Part shown: positions 8,691 to 18,842 of the stretch, one piece after another
Layout: each line of letters opens with the position of its first letter
Numbering within the stretch: position 1 is the first letter of the stretch
Source: JAWLHU01 sp049324875
GTDB lineage: Bacteria > Bacillota > Sulfobacillia > Symbiobacteriales > Symbiobacteriaceae
Reading direction: 5' to 3'
Assembly (NCBI GenBank): GCA_049324875.1
Contig: JBMONC010000037.1
Span: 35,594 to 99,593, forward strand
Length of the DNA: 64,000 nucleotides
The notes under the pieces: model-generated
The model's input: the letters and a program-made list of their open reading frames with translations, nothing else
Told to the model about the DNA's origin: nothing
The model's database searches: none
Position numbers and translations under genes: made by a program

Positions 8691-9638
8691 ATGGAGTATC
8701 GCAGTCTGGGCCGCAGTGGTCTAAAGGTCTCCGTCATGTCGCTGGGTACCAACGCCTTTGGCTTCCGCGCCGATGAACCGACCTCGATCAAGATCGTCCA
8801 GCAGGCGCTGGACCTGGGCATCAACCTGATCGACACCGCAGATGTCTATACCGCCGGGGAGTCGGAGCGGTTGGTGGGAAAGGCGCTGCGGGGCCGCCGC
8901 TCCCAGGCGATCCTCGCCACCAAGGGGTTCGGGCGCATGGGCGACGGGCCCAACGACGCCGGCGCCTCCCGCAAGCACCTGCTGGACGCCGTGGACGCCT
9001 CGCTCAAGCGGCTGGAGACCGACTACATCGACCTGTACCAGATGCACAACTGGGATCCCAACACCCCCATCGAGGAGACGCTGCGCACCCTCGACGACCT
9101 GGTCCGCTGGGGCAAGGTCCGCTATATCGGCTGCTCCAACTACACCGCCTGGCAGATCATCAAGTCGCTCTGGGTCTCCGACAAGTACGGCCTGGAGCGG
9201 TTCATCTCCAACCAGCCCGAGTACTCCCCGGCCAACCGGAAGATCGAGCGGGAGGTGATCCCCGCCTGCCTGGCGGAGGGGGTGGGCCAGATCGTCTACT
9301 TCCCGCTGGCCGCCGGCCTCCTGACCGGAAAGTACAAGCGGGGCGAGGCGCCGCCCCCCGGCTCCCGTGCCGTCACCCAGGGGGAGCGCTTCACCCGGAA
9401 CTGGTTCACCGAAGAGAAGTGGAACCTGGCCGAGCAGATGGAGGCGCTGGCGGCCGAGGCAGGGCTGCCGGTCTCCCACCTGACCCTGGCGTGGGTGATG
9501 GCCAAGCCGGGCGTCACCTCGGCCATTGTGGGCGCCAGCCGGGCGGAGCAGGTGGTGGAGAACGTCAAGGCGACGGAGGTGAAGCTGAGCGCCGACCTGA
9601 TCGCCCGGATCGACGAGATCTCGGCACCTCATCGATAA
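8691..9638 (+). CDS. Aldo/keto reductase
   Basis: Protein of 315 residues with the complete AKR catalytic tetrad: Asp48, Tyr53, Lys78 and His119. The NADPH-binding end of the barrel is present (TSAIVGASRAEQVVENV). The sequence follows the YghZ/potassium-channel-beta-like branch (YRSLGRSGLKVSVMSLG opening). It reduces aldehydes or ketones with NADPH; the substrate is not predictable. CCGGAGGTG precedes the ATG. The 168 bases before it hold no gene that I can support. Confidence 0.9.
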   Translation: MEYRSLGRSGLKVSVMSLGTNAFGFRADEPTSIKIVQQALDLGINLIDTADVYTAGESERLVGKALRGRRSQAILATKGFGRMGDGPNDAGASRKHLLDAVDASLKRLETDYIDLYQMHNWDPNTPIEETLRTLDDLVRWGKVRYIGCSNYTAWQIIKSLWVSDKYGLERFISNQPEYSPANRKIEREVIPACLAEGVGQIVYFPLAAGLLTGKYKRGEAPPPGSRAVTQGERFTRNWFTEEKWNLAEQMEALAAEAGLPVSHLTLAWVMAKPGVTSAIVGASRAEQVVENVKATEVKLSADLIARIDEISAPHR

Positions 9639-9730
9639 CGAGGGGCACGAACTGGCCGTTTTGGCCCATCCGAAGGAAATACTACACCCGGCATGGAAAC
9701 TCTGGCTGTCCCACATAAGGAGGTGCCTCT

Positions 9731-10480
9731 GTGAGCTTCGATGCCTTCATCAAGCGCTTCACGGCGGACTGGCAGCAGTTTCTCATGATGGGCGTGGGTC
9801 CGCTGATCGTCAACATCGGGGTCGTCATCGCCGGTCTCTTCCTGGGTCTGATCATCATGGGTCCCAGCCTGCTCTCCCTCATCAGCGCCGGTGCCGGGGG
9901 CATGGAGCCCAGCGCCGGGGCCCTGGCCGGCCTGGTCGGCTCCGCCTTTGGCCTGGTCATCCTGATGGTCATCCTCGGTGTGGTCGCCTACGGCCTGACC
10001 AACGCCGGTCTCCTGGGCGTGGTCGATGGGTACCGCCGGGGGGAAGAGGTGACCCTGGGCGGCTTCTGGAGCAGCGCCACCAGGCACTTCGGCAAGGTGA
10101 TCCTCCTGAACCTGGTCTTCGGGCTGATCATGCTCCTGAGCGCGGTGATGATGATCATCCCGGTTCTGGGGTGGATTGCCTTAGTCATCTGGGTCCCCAC
10201 CGCCTCGGTCGCCCTGGCCATCTACCCCGCCTACCTGATCGTCACCCAGGAGTACAGCGTGGGTGATGCCATCAGCTTTGGCTTCCGGCTGCTGACCACC
10301 CAGTTCAAGGAGGCGGTCATCGGCGGCGTGATCCTGCTGGCCTTTGGCATTGCCCTCGGGGCGATCAACTTCATCCCCTTCATCGGCTTCCTGGTGGGCC
10401 TGCTCTTCGGCCAACCCATCATCTACTACTTCTTCGTGGAGCGCTTCGAGACCGAGGTGCGGCCCAAGATGGGCATCTAA
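9731..10480 (+). CDS. Integral membrane protein, about six TM segments
   Basis: Protein of 249 residues from a GTG start with a perfect AAGGAGGTG. Hydrophobic segments occur near residues 20-45, 65-95, 118-150, 150-170, 195-215 and 215-235. The overall look (an amphipathic N-terminus, then Gly- and Ile-rich helices and the phrase NAGLLGVVDGYRRGEEVTLG) resembles the DUF975/GPDPase-membrane-domain type of protein. Function unknown. A strong terminator follows, so it stands alone or ends a transcript with the aldo/keto reductase 92 bases upstream. Confidence 0.75.
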   Translation: MSFDAFIKRFTADWQQFLMMGVGPLIVNIGVVIAGLFLGLIIMGPSLLSLISAGAGGMEPSAGALAGLVGSAFGLVILMVILGVVAYGLTNAGLLGVVDGYRRGEEVTLGGFWSSATRHFGKVILLNLVFGLIMLLSAVMMIIPVLGWIALVIWVPTASVALAIYPAYLIVTQEYSVGDAISFGFRLLTTQFKEAVIGGVILLAFGIALGAINFIPFIGFLVGLLFGQPIIYYFFVERFETEVRPKMGI

Positions 10481-10491
10481 GCAAAACCGAA

Positions 10492-10526
10492 GCGACCTCC
10501 CCAAGGGCGGGGAGGTCGCATTTTTT
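10492..10526 (+). terminator. Rho-independent terminator
   Basis: GCGACCTCCCC and GGGGAGGTCGC form a perfect 11-bp stem with an AAGGGC loop, then A and six T. It lies between the membrane protein stop and repeat element copy 1. Confidence 0.92.
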
Positions 10527-10599
10527 CATGTGTAGGGGGCTCCGGCCCAGGCTGCCGTTTCCGGGCGGGGCGGGTGGAGGAGCCCTTGACCAAATGACG

Positions 10600-10832
10600 G
10601 CCACGGATTACACGGATTACACGGATAAAACAAATACATTACAAAAATGTGGGTATGAGGTGCTGGTGCGAAGCACCGCACCATGGTGGTTACACGGATT
10701 ACAAGGATGAATACATAAACTTACAATAATGGATGGGCGGTGTACGGCTCCAGCACCACGTATCAGAATGCGTAGCGTCACCATTGTCATATAGGTGTCT
10801 TTATAATCCGTGTAATCCGTGTAATCTGTGGC
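10600..10832. repeat. Intergenic palindromic element, copy 1 (233 bp)
   Basis: The left end is GCCACGG followed by two ATTACACGG units. The right end is the inverted equivalent with one mismatch (AATCTGTGGC). One hairpin cassette in the rightward orientation, GGTGCTGGTGCGAAGCACC followed by GCACC and ATGGTGGTTACACGGAT, lies at 10660-10700. The right half is degenerate. It sits between convergent genes (membrane protein and MATE exporter). This is the shortest and most decayed copy. Confidence 0.85.
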
Positions 10833-10867
10833 CATATCCTCCATTGTAAGGGGCCACCCGCCGGAGG

Positions 10868-12247
10868 TTAATCCGCGGCGGGGGCGACCGGGCCGGCCAC
10901 CACCTTCCGCCTCCAGCGGCCGCTCAGGTAGTAGCCCCAGTGGAGCACCATCCCCACCGAGAAGGAGATCAGGATGGCGGTCCAGATGCCGGTCACCCCC
11001 ATGGAGCGGGCCAACAGATAGGCGAGCGGCACCCGGATGCCCCACAGGGTGACCAGGGTCAGGACCATGGTCGCCATGGTGTCCCCCGCCCCCCGCAGCA
11101 TGCCGCCGATGATAAAGAGCAGGGCGGTGGGGATGTAGCTCCAGCCGATGATCCGCAGGTACCGGCTCCCCTCGGTCAGCACCGCCTCATCGGTGGTGAA
11201 GAGCACCATCAGGATGGTCGGCCTGGTCACCGCCACCAGGGTGACCAGGGCGGTGATGGAGGCGGCGATCCCGGAGCCCCACAGAACGGCTGCCCTCGCC
11301 CGGTCCAGCTTGCCCGCCCCCAGGTTCTGCCCCACCACCGAGGAGATGGCCAGCCCCATGGACATGGCGGGCAGAAAGGCGGCCTGGTCCAGCCGCTGGG
11401 CGGCGCCGGCGGCGGCGACCACGTCGGGCCCGAACTGGTTGATCAGGGCGGAGACCGTCACCATGCCAAAGGAGACCAGCACCTGCTGGACGCCCGCCGG
11501 CAGCCCGATCCGGAAGATCTGGCGCGCCAGCGCTCCATCCACCCGCCAGTAGGTCCGCTCCAGCCGGATCAGGTCGGTCTTCCGCAGGATCCAGCGGATC
11601 AGCCAGACCGCACTGACACCCTGGCTGATGATCGTGGCCAGGGCGACGCCGGCAACGCCCATCTGCGGGATCGGCCCCACCCCCAGGATGAAGACCCCGT
11701 CCAGCACGATGTTCAGCACCGTGGAGAGGGCCAGCGCCTTCAGCGGGGTCTGGGCATCACCCAGCCCGCGGAGGATGGAGCCCAAGGCGTTGTAGAGGAA
11801 GAGGCCCCCGATGCCCGCCATGAAGATGCCCAGATAGGCCGCCGCATCGTGGAGGATCTCCGCCGGGGTCGCGATCAGCCGCAGGAGCGGGTAGCGGAAG
11901 AGGTACCCCGCCAGGCTGGCCAGCAGGCCGCCCGCGCTCATCAGGATGAGGGAGGTGCCGATGGTGAGGCGGACCTTCTCCTCGTCCCCGGCCCCCCGGT
12001 ACTGGGAGACCAGCGTCGTGGTGGCCATGGTCAGACCGAAGACCAGGGAGACCAGGGCGAAGATCAGGGGCATGGAGACCGAGACCGCCCCCAGGGCCGA
12101 GGCGCCAATCACCTGACCCACCCAGATCGAGTCGACCACACTGTAAAGCATCTGCAGCAGGTTGCCGGCCAACATCGGCAGGGTGAAGAGGAGGATGTGC
12201 CTAGGGATCGAGCCCCGGGTAAAATCACGCTGCGGTCCACGTGCCAA
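10868..12247 (-). CDS. MATE-family multidrug/Na+ antiporter
   Basis: About 459 residues with twelve hydrophobic segments in two homologous halves. Family phrases include HILLFTLPMLAGNLLQMLYSVVDSIWVG at the first helix, LGSILRGLGDAQTPL in the middle and GGMLRGAGDTMATMV in the second half. It exports cationic drugs or metabolites in exchange for Na+ or H+. The start is debatable. ATG 12265 has no ribosome binding site. Its own second to fourth codons spell AAGGAGG, which is ideally placed (eight bases) for TTG at 12247, so I prefer the TTG. A hairpin (CCCTGCGC/GCGCAGGG) lies just upstream. A TATAAT promoter and an operator-like palindrome suggest drug-responsive repression. Confidence 0.88.
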   Translation of the reverse strand: MARGPQRDFTRGSIPRHILLFTLPMLAGNLLQMLYSVVDSIWVGQVIGASALGAVSVSMPLIFALVSLVFGLTMATTTLVSQYRGAGDEEKVRLTIGTSLILMSAGGLLASLAGYLFRYPLLRLIATPAEILHDAAAYLGIFMAGIGGLFLYNALGSILRGLGDAQTPLKALALSTVLNIVLDGVFILGVGPIPQMGVAGVALATIISQGVSAVWLIRWILRKTDLIRLERTYWRVDGALARQIFRIGLPAGVQQVLVSFGMVTVSALINQFGPDVVAAAGAAQRLDQAAFLPAMSMGLAISSVVGQNLGAGKLDRARAAVLWGSGIAASITALVTLVAVTRPTILMVLFTTDEAVLTEGSRYLRIIGWSYIPTALLFIIGGMLRGAGDTMATMVLTLVTLWGIRVPLAYLLARSMGVTGIWTAILISFSVGMVLHWGYYLSGRWRRKVVAGPVAPAAD

Positions 12248-12322
12248 GCGGAGGACCTCCTTCATGGAGAACCCTGCGCCCCGGTGGGTGCGCAGGGGGA
12301 TTGGTTGCAGCCAGATTGATAA

Positions 12323-12338
12323 CCTAGTTAAAACTAAG
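12323..12338. promoter_or_regulatory. Operator-like palindrome upstream of the MATE gene
   Basis: CCTAGTT and AACTAAG flank two A residues (one mismatch in seven). The site lies just downstream of the predicted MATE transcription start, where a MarR- or TetR-type repressor would block transcription. It is also in the upstream region of the divergent SsuA-like gene. No regulator gene is adjacent. Confidence 0.35.
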
Positions 12339-12349
12339 TGGCATAAAGT

Positions 12350-12379
12350 ATTATAGCACAGATTCGGCGGGACTGGCTA
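12350..12379 (-). promoter_or_regulatory. Promoter for the MATE exporter
   Basis: Read leftward, a perfect TATAAT (12350-12355) lies 18 bases from TAGCCA (12374-12379), a four-of-six match to TTGACA. The leader to the start codon is about 80-95 bases. Confidence 0.5.
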
Positions 12380-12459
12380 CAGAAAGTGAACCAAGAGCGG
12401 GGGCGGCCCATAGTGTGAAGTAGACAGAAGACCCATCAGGCCGGAGGATTACAAAGAAG

Positions 12460-13458
12460 ATGCGCAGATGGATTTGGTGGCTCCTGACCGCCCTCCTCGT
12501 GGCCGGCTGCTCCGCCAGCGGTCCGGGGTCCTCTGACGGCACCGGCGAGCCGGCCGCCATCCGTCTCGGGTACATGGCCAATCTCACCCACGCCCAGGCG
12601 GTTCTGGGGGTGGCGGAGTCGACCTTCGAGCAGACCGTGGGCGTCCCTGTGATCCCGCGCCTCTTCGCCGCGGGTCCGGCGGCGATCCAGGCGCTCTTTG
12701 CAGGCGAGATCGATCTACTATACATCGGCCCCTCCCCAGCCATCACCGGGTACCTGCGATCGGACGGCTCGGCCTTGCGGATCATCGCCGGCGCAGCGTC
12801 CGGTGGTGCGGTCTTTGTCGTGCGTGACGGCGTCGATCCCGCGGACCTGCGCGGCGCCAGGCTGGCGACGCCCGGTCTGGCCAACACCCAGGACATCGCC
12901 CTCCGGCATCTGTTGGCCCGGCGCGGCTGGCGGACCCGGGAGCGGGGCGGCGACGTCACCCTCTCTCCCATGGCCCCGGCGGAGATCCTGAGCCTCTTTG
13001 CCCGGGGGCAGCTGGACGGCGCCTGGGTCGCCGAGCCCTGGGGCAGCCGGCTGATCCAGGAGGCGGGGGCACGGCTGGTCTACGACGAACGGGAGCTGTG
13101 GCCCGACCGGGTCGCAGCCACTACGGTGCTGGCAGCCCGGCCCGAGTTCCTGAAGGTCCACCGGGATGAGGCAAAGCGGTTCCTGGAGGCGCACCTTGCC
13201 ATCACCCGGTGGATCCAGACCCAGCCCGATCAGGCGCGCGTGCGGCTGCAGGCGGCCCTGGCTGACCTGCAGGGGAGGCCGCTGCCCGACCGGCTGATGG
13301 CCGAAGCCTTCGGCCGGATCGATTTCCGCAGCGATCCCATGACCGCCTCGGTGGAGGAGCAGGCGCAGCGAGCCTACCAACTGGGCTTGCTTGGTGCCCG
13401 CAAGCCGGACCTGTCCGGCCTCTTCGATCTCAGCCTGCTCGAGGAGGTGGTCCCATGA
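12460..13458 (+). CDS. SsuA/NMT1-like ABC substrate-binding lipoprotein
   Basis: Protein of 332 residues with a lipobox ending LLVAGC (Cys17). It is therefore lipid-anchored outside the membrane. The mature part opens IRLGYMANLTHAQAVLG and contains GEIDLLYIGPSPAI and LDGAWVAEPWG, the pattern of the aliphatic sulfonate/nitrate/taurine/thiamine-precursor binding family (TIGR01728-like). It is the first gene of a three-gene importer, and its stop overlaps the ATPase start. Sulfonate or related small anions are the likely ligands, but specificity cannot be fixed from sequence. GGAGG lies twelve bases upstream of the ATG. Confidence 0.85.
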   Translation: MRRWIWWLLTALLVAGCSASGPGSSDGTGEPAAIRLGYMANLTHAQAVLGVAESTFEQTVGVPVIPRLFAAGPAAIQALFAGEIDLLYIGPSPAITGYLRSDGSALRIIAGAASGGAVFVVRDGVDPADLRGARLATPGLANTQDIALRHLLARRGWRTRERGGDVTLSPMAPAEILSLFARGQLDGAWVAEPWGSRLIQEAGARLVYDERELWPDRVAATTVLAARPEFLKVHRDEAKRFLEAHLAITRWIQTQPDQARVRLQAALADLQGRPLPDRLMAEAFGRIDFRSDPMTASVEEQAQRAYQLGLLGARKPDLSGLFDLSLLEEVVP

Positions 13459-14264
13459 GACATCCGGTCTTACAGCCGGTCAGACCCCAACTCTCGCTCC
13501 AGTCGATCTCCAAGCACTTTCACACCCGGCAGGGGAAGCTCCACGTGCTGGACCGAGTCGACCTGGAGATACGCAAGGGTGAGTTCCTCTGCTTGCTCGG
13601 CCCCTCCGGCTGCGGCAAGTCGACCCTGTTCAACATCATCGCCGGGCTGGAGCCCCCCGACGCCGGCGAACTGCTGGTGGAGGGGGAGCCGGTCACCGGC
13701 CCCGGCCCGGACCGGGTGGTGGTCTTCCAGGACGGAGCGCTCTTCCCCTGGCTGACCGCCCTGGGCAACGTCGAATTCGGCCTCTCCATGAGGGGCCTGC
13801 CGGCCGCAGAGCGGCGGGAGCGGGCCATGGAAGCACTGGAGATGGTGCGGCTGGGCAGATTCGCCGATGCGTACATCCACGAGCTCTCCGGCGGCATGCG
13901 CCAGCGGGTGGCCATCGCACGCGCCATCGCCATGGAGCCCAAGGTACTGCTGATGGATGAGCCCTTCGCCGCCCTTGACGCCCAGACCCGCAACGTGATG
14001 CATGAGGAGCTGCAGCGGATCTGGGCCCGGACCGGCAAGACCATCATCTTTGTCACCCACAACGTGGCCGAGGCGGTCAGGCTGGGCGACCGGGTGGCGG
14101 TCCTCTCCTTCCGGCCCGGCTCGATCAAGCGGGAGGTGGTGATCAGCCACCCCCGCCCCCGGAAGGCTGACGATCCCCGGCTGCTGGAGATCCGCACCTT
14201 CCTGGTGCGGGATCTGCGGGCCGATGTGCAGGCGGCGGTGGAGGAGGAGCTGGGCGATGGCTAG
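13455..14264 (+). CDS. SsuB/TauB-like ABC transporter ATPase
   Basis: Protein of 269 residues with Walker A GPSGCGKST (49-57), Q-loop VVFQD, signature LSGGMRQR, Walker B VLLMDEPF and switch VTHN. The ATGA overlap with the binding-protein gene indicates translational coupling. The sequence is of the nitrate/sulfonate/bicarbonate subfamily (NIIAGLEPPDAGELLVEG, DEPFAALDAQTR). It powers the importer formed with the permease that follows. Confidence 0.93.
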   Translation: MRHPVLQPVRPQLSLQSISKHFHTRQGKLHVLDRVDLEIRKGEFLCLLGPSGCGKSTLFNIIAGLEPPDAGELLVEGEPVTGPGPDRVVVFQDGALFPWLTALGNVEFGLSMRGLPAAERRERAMEALEMVRLGRFADAYIHELSGGMRQRVAIARAIAMEPKVLLMDEPFAALDAQTRNVMHEELQRIWARTGKTIIFVTHNVAEAVRLGDRVAVLSFRPGSIKREVVISHPRPRKADDPRLLEIRTFLVRDLRADVQAAVEEELGDG

Positions 14265-15018
14265 GTACCACCGGCAACTGGCGGCCGCAGCGCTGCTGCT
14301 CCTCCTCTGGCAGGGAATCGCCTGGAGCGGCCTCTGGCCCGCCTACCTCTTTCCGCCGCCCACCGATGTGGGCCTCACCCTCTGGCGGCTGATCGCCACC
14401 GACGAGCTGGCGGTGGCGGTCCTGCAAACCCTCAAGCGCATCGGCATCGGCTTCCTGATCTCCACCCTCGGTGGGGGCCTGCTGGGGCTGGCCATGGCCC
14501 GCTCCCGCCCCCTCTCGGAGCTGATCGGCCCGGCGGTCCAGGGGCTGCAGGCGATGCCCTCCATCTGCTGGTACCCGCTGGCGATCCTCTGGGTGGGCTG
14601 GAACGAGGGGGCGCTGCTCTTCGTCACCATCGCCGGCGCCCTCTTCGCCATCGCCTCGGCCACCGAGGCGGGCATTCGGAACATCCCGCCCTCCTACCTG
14701 CGGGCGGCGGCCACCATGGGCGCCCGCGGCTGGCGGCTCTACACCCGGGTGGTGATCCCGGCGGCCCTGCCCAGCCTGCTCACCGGGCTCCGGCTGGGCT
14801 GGTCCTTTGCCTGGCGCTCGCTGATGGCGGCGGAGCTGCTCTTCCTCAACCTCGGCCTGGGCCACCTTCTGGCCATGGGCCGGGACCTGGGGGATGCCGC
14901 CCAGGTGATGGCGGTGATCCTGGTGATCCTGCTGGTGGGGGTGCTGGTGGACCGGGTCTGCTTCGCCCGGGCGGAGCGGGCGCTCCGCCGCCGCTGGGGA
15001 TTGGAGACGGCCGCATGA
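14257..15018 (+). CDS. SsuC-like ABC transporter permease
   Basis: Protein of 253 residues, about six TM segments, with the EAA-type cytoplasmic loop (YLRAAATMGARGWRLYTRVVIPAALPSL) that contacts the ATPase. I start at ATG 14257, behind a GGAGGAG run inside the ATPase gene. An in-frame GTG 33 bases upstream would add a basic non-family extension. It overlaps the ATPase gene by eight bases and ends the operon; a strong terminator follows. Confidence 0.9.
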   Translation: MARYHRQLAAAALLLLLWQGIAWSGLWPAYLFPPPTDVGLTLWRLIATDELAVAVLQTLKRIGIGFLISTLGGGLLGLAMARSRPLSELIGPAVQGLQAMPSICWYPLAILWVGWNEGALLFVTIAGALFAIASATEAGIRNIPPSYLRAAATMGARGWRLYTRVVIPAALPSLLTGLRLGWSFAWRSLMAAELLFLNLGLGHLLAMGRDLGDAAQVMAVILVILLVGVLVDRVCFARAERALRRRWGLETAA

Positions 15019-15047
15019 CTGCGGGGGTGTGAACGAGCGGAGTCAAG

Positions 15048-15077
15048 CCCCATCCCGCACGCCGGGATGGGGTTTTT
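15048..15077 (+). terminator. Rho-independent terminator of the ABC importer operon
   Basis: CCCCATCCC and GGGATGGGG form a perfect 9-bp stem around GCACGCC, followed by TTTTT. Confidence 0.92.
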
Positions 15078-16983
15078 CCTCGCCTCCATGAAGGTTTCCT
15101 TCCGGTATAGAACGAATTTCGTAACGCCGCCTGGACGCGCGGCCTGGGGCGCGCAGCGGACAGGGCCCCAGGACTTAATCGGACCTTCCGGGCTATATCC
15201 GGGCTGCCGCCACCACGCTACCCTGAGAGCAGGGAGGGATTCCACTTGTGGCGCCCCGCCATTTTGCAAAAGGCCGAGGCCGCCCTGCTGGATGAAAAGG
15301 CTGCGAAGCTGCGAGGACTCGCCCAGGTCCTGGATGACCAGCTGGGAGAGTCCTTCGACGCGCATATCCGGCGGGTCGGTCTCTCCCCCGATGCCCCCGA
15401 CGAGGTCCGGTTCGAAGCCCTGGTGGCGGAGCTCCGCCCGCTGACCGACCGGCTGGCCGCCGCCTTTCAGGGCGTGGGTCTCGGCTACTTCGACGCCCGT
15501 CTCAACCGGATCGTCGCCTACGCCCCCAGCAGCCAGCTCGGCTATCTGGTGGGTGTGGTCCCGCCTCCCGACCACCTGGGGCGGCTGGCTATGGAGCGGC
15601 GTGCGGTCCGCATCGCCATCGGCTCCATGGTCCGGGGCGATGCCATGAACTGTATGCACCCGCTGATCCGGGAGGGGCGGGTGATCGGCTTCTCCTTCGC
15701 CAACGAGTCGGTGGAGGACATCTACCGGCAGATCCAGTCGGGCGCCGGCCGCACCGGGCAGGCAGCCGACCTGCCCACTGCCTTCGGCCTCTCCGGCCTG
15801 GCGGTCTTCGCCGGCGCCTCCAGCCTCTCGGCCCGGGCGATCCGGGAGCAATTGCAGCAGGCGGCCGCCCGGGGAGCGGTGGAGCAGTCCGCCGTCCTGC
15901 CCCTGATGCAGGGGCTCCAGCAGGTGGAGCGGTACGTCCGGCTCTTCCTGGACAACCTGGGCACCGGGGTGGTGGTGGTGGACGGCGACGGCCTGGTCCA
16001 GTTCTGCAATGAGGCGGCGGGCCGCCTCTTCGGCCAGTCCGCCGAGAGCATCCTCCTCAGCCCCTGGCCCAAGGTGGTGGAGGCGATCGGCCTGGAGCTG
16101 GAGCGCCCGGAGCCCGATCCGCTCTCGGTTGAGCAGCAGCTGGTGGCCGGCCAGATCCGGCGCGGGGAGAGCAGCACGGCGGTCGACCTGATGGTCTCCG
16201 CCCTTCCCGGCCTCCCCGGCCACCGGCTCTTCCTCTTCGACGAGGCGGACCGGGCCCGGCGGGAGGGGGGCTACTTCGAGCGGGCCGAACGGCTGGCGCT
16301 GGCGGGGGAGCTGGCCACCTCCATCGCCCACGAGATCCGCAACCCGCTCACCGTGGTGGCGGGCTCCATCCAGCTGATCCCCGACCGGGTGGGCGATGCG
16401 GAGTTCCTCAACGCCCTCTCCCGGATCGCCGGGAAGGAGCTGGCCCGGGTCAACCGGATCATCCAGGGGCTGCTGGGCTTCGCCCGCTACTCCGAGCCGG
16501 AGCGCTCCCTGCTCGACCTGAACGACCTGATCCGGCAGGCGGTGGAGTTCCTCGACTGGTACGCCAAGAAGCGGGATGTGACGGTGGTGCTCGACCTGGC
16601 CCCCGGCTCGCCCAAGGTCTTCGGCGACGGCGAGCACCTGAAGCAGGCGCTGCTCAACCTGATGATGAACGGCATCCAGGCGATGGAGGCGGGGGGCGGC
16701 GACCTGACTATCCGGACCGACCAACCCCCGGGCAGCCGCAGCGTGCGGATCTCGATCACCGATGAGGGGGTAGGGATTCCCCCGGAGGCGCTGGCCAAGA
16801 TCTGGGAGGTCTTCTACTCCACCAAGTCGGGCGGCACCGGCCTCGGGCTCCCCGTGGTCCAGCGCATCATCGACGCTCATCGGGGGTACATCGAGGTGGA
16901 CTCCACCCCCGGCGAGGGGACCTGCTTCACCGTGCTGCTGCCGGTGGCCAACCGGCCACATCTCTCGGGAGAGGAGGGATCGC

Positions 16984-18306
<1,323 letters not shown>

Positions 18307-18314
18307 ACATGAAG

Positions 18315-18664
18315 GCCACGGATTACACGGATTACACGGATGATGACATGAAAACTTACAATGATGGGGTTCGTTCCCTTTTCATCAGGGGTGCTGGTGC
18401 GAAGCACCGCACCACGGTGGTTATGCATGGATGCCCCTTCATCGGTGGCACGGATTTTTCGGGCAGTGTGGTACTTCGCACCAACACCGAAAATGTATTA
18501 TCATGTTCTGTGTATTATCCGTGTAACCACCATGGTGCGGTGCTTCGCACCAGCACCACCCATGAAAAGGTACGAACCCCATCATTGTCCACGTTCTGTC
18601 TTCATCCGTGTAATCCGTGTAATCCGTGGCCGTCATTTTCAGGGGAATCCGTGTAATCCGTGGC
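18315..18664. repeat. Intergenic palindromic element, copy 2 (350 bp)
   Basis: It starts nine bases after the response regulator stop. The left end is GCCACGG plus two ATTACACGG units, then a rightward cassette around 18388-18420 (GGTGCTGGTGCGAAGCACC). A degenerate middle follows (18430-18515), then an inverted cassette at 18516-18560. The right end is followed by a short extra tail (CCGTCATTTTCAGGGGAATC and another end unit). Block 18516-18653 is identical to 63719-63856 in copy 6. The 536-base gap between the regulator and atoD holds this element, the dyad at 18702 and the sigma-54 promoter. Confidence 0.9.
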
Positions 18665-18701
18665 TATGTCATATGCCCCACCCGTGAATCCCCCTTCGCG
18701 C

Positions 18702-18727
18702 CCGGTGCGAAACCTGCTTCGCACCGG
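18702..18727. promoter_or_regulatory. Perfect 10-bp dyad, candidate activator site for the ato operon
   Basis: CCGGTGCGAA and TTCGCACCGG are perfect inverted repeats separated by six bases. The centre is about 76 bases upstream of the predicted sigma-54 start, the usual distance for an NtrC-family enhancer site. Its core GGTGCGAA also resembles the hairpin core of the neighbouring repeat element, so it could instead be a diverged relic of that element. Confidence 0.5.
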
Positions 18728-18764
18728 TGACCCGCAAACCGCCTTGTTCCGGGCTTGATACGAT

Positions 18765-18780
18765 TGGCACAAACCTTGCA
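18765..18780 (+). promoter_or_regulatory. Sigma-54 promoter ahead of atoD-like gene
   Basis: TGGCACAAACCTTGCA matches the sigma-54 consensus TGGCACG-N4-TTGCA in all key positions, with correct GG-to-GC spacing. The start of transcription should be near 18791, about 50 bases before the atoD-like ATG. The upstream neighbour encodes a sigma-54 activator with GAFTGA. Confidence 0.88.
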
Positions 18781-18842
18781 GTAACACCTGTATGGCTTCC
18801 TAGCCACTACCCTGATCACCCCGGACAGGAGGACCAAGCCCT

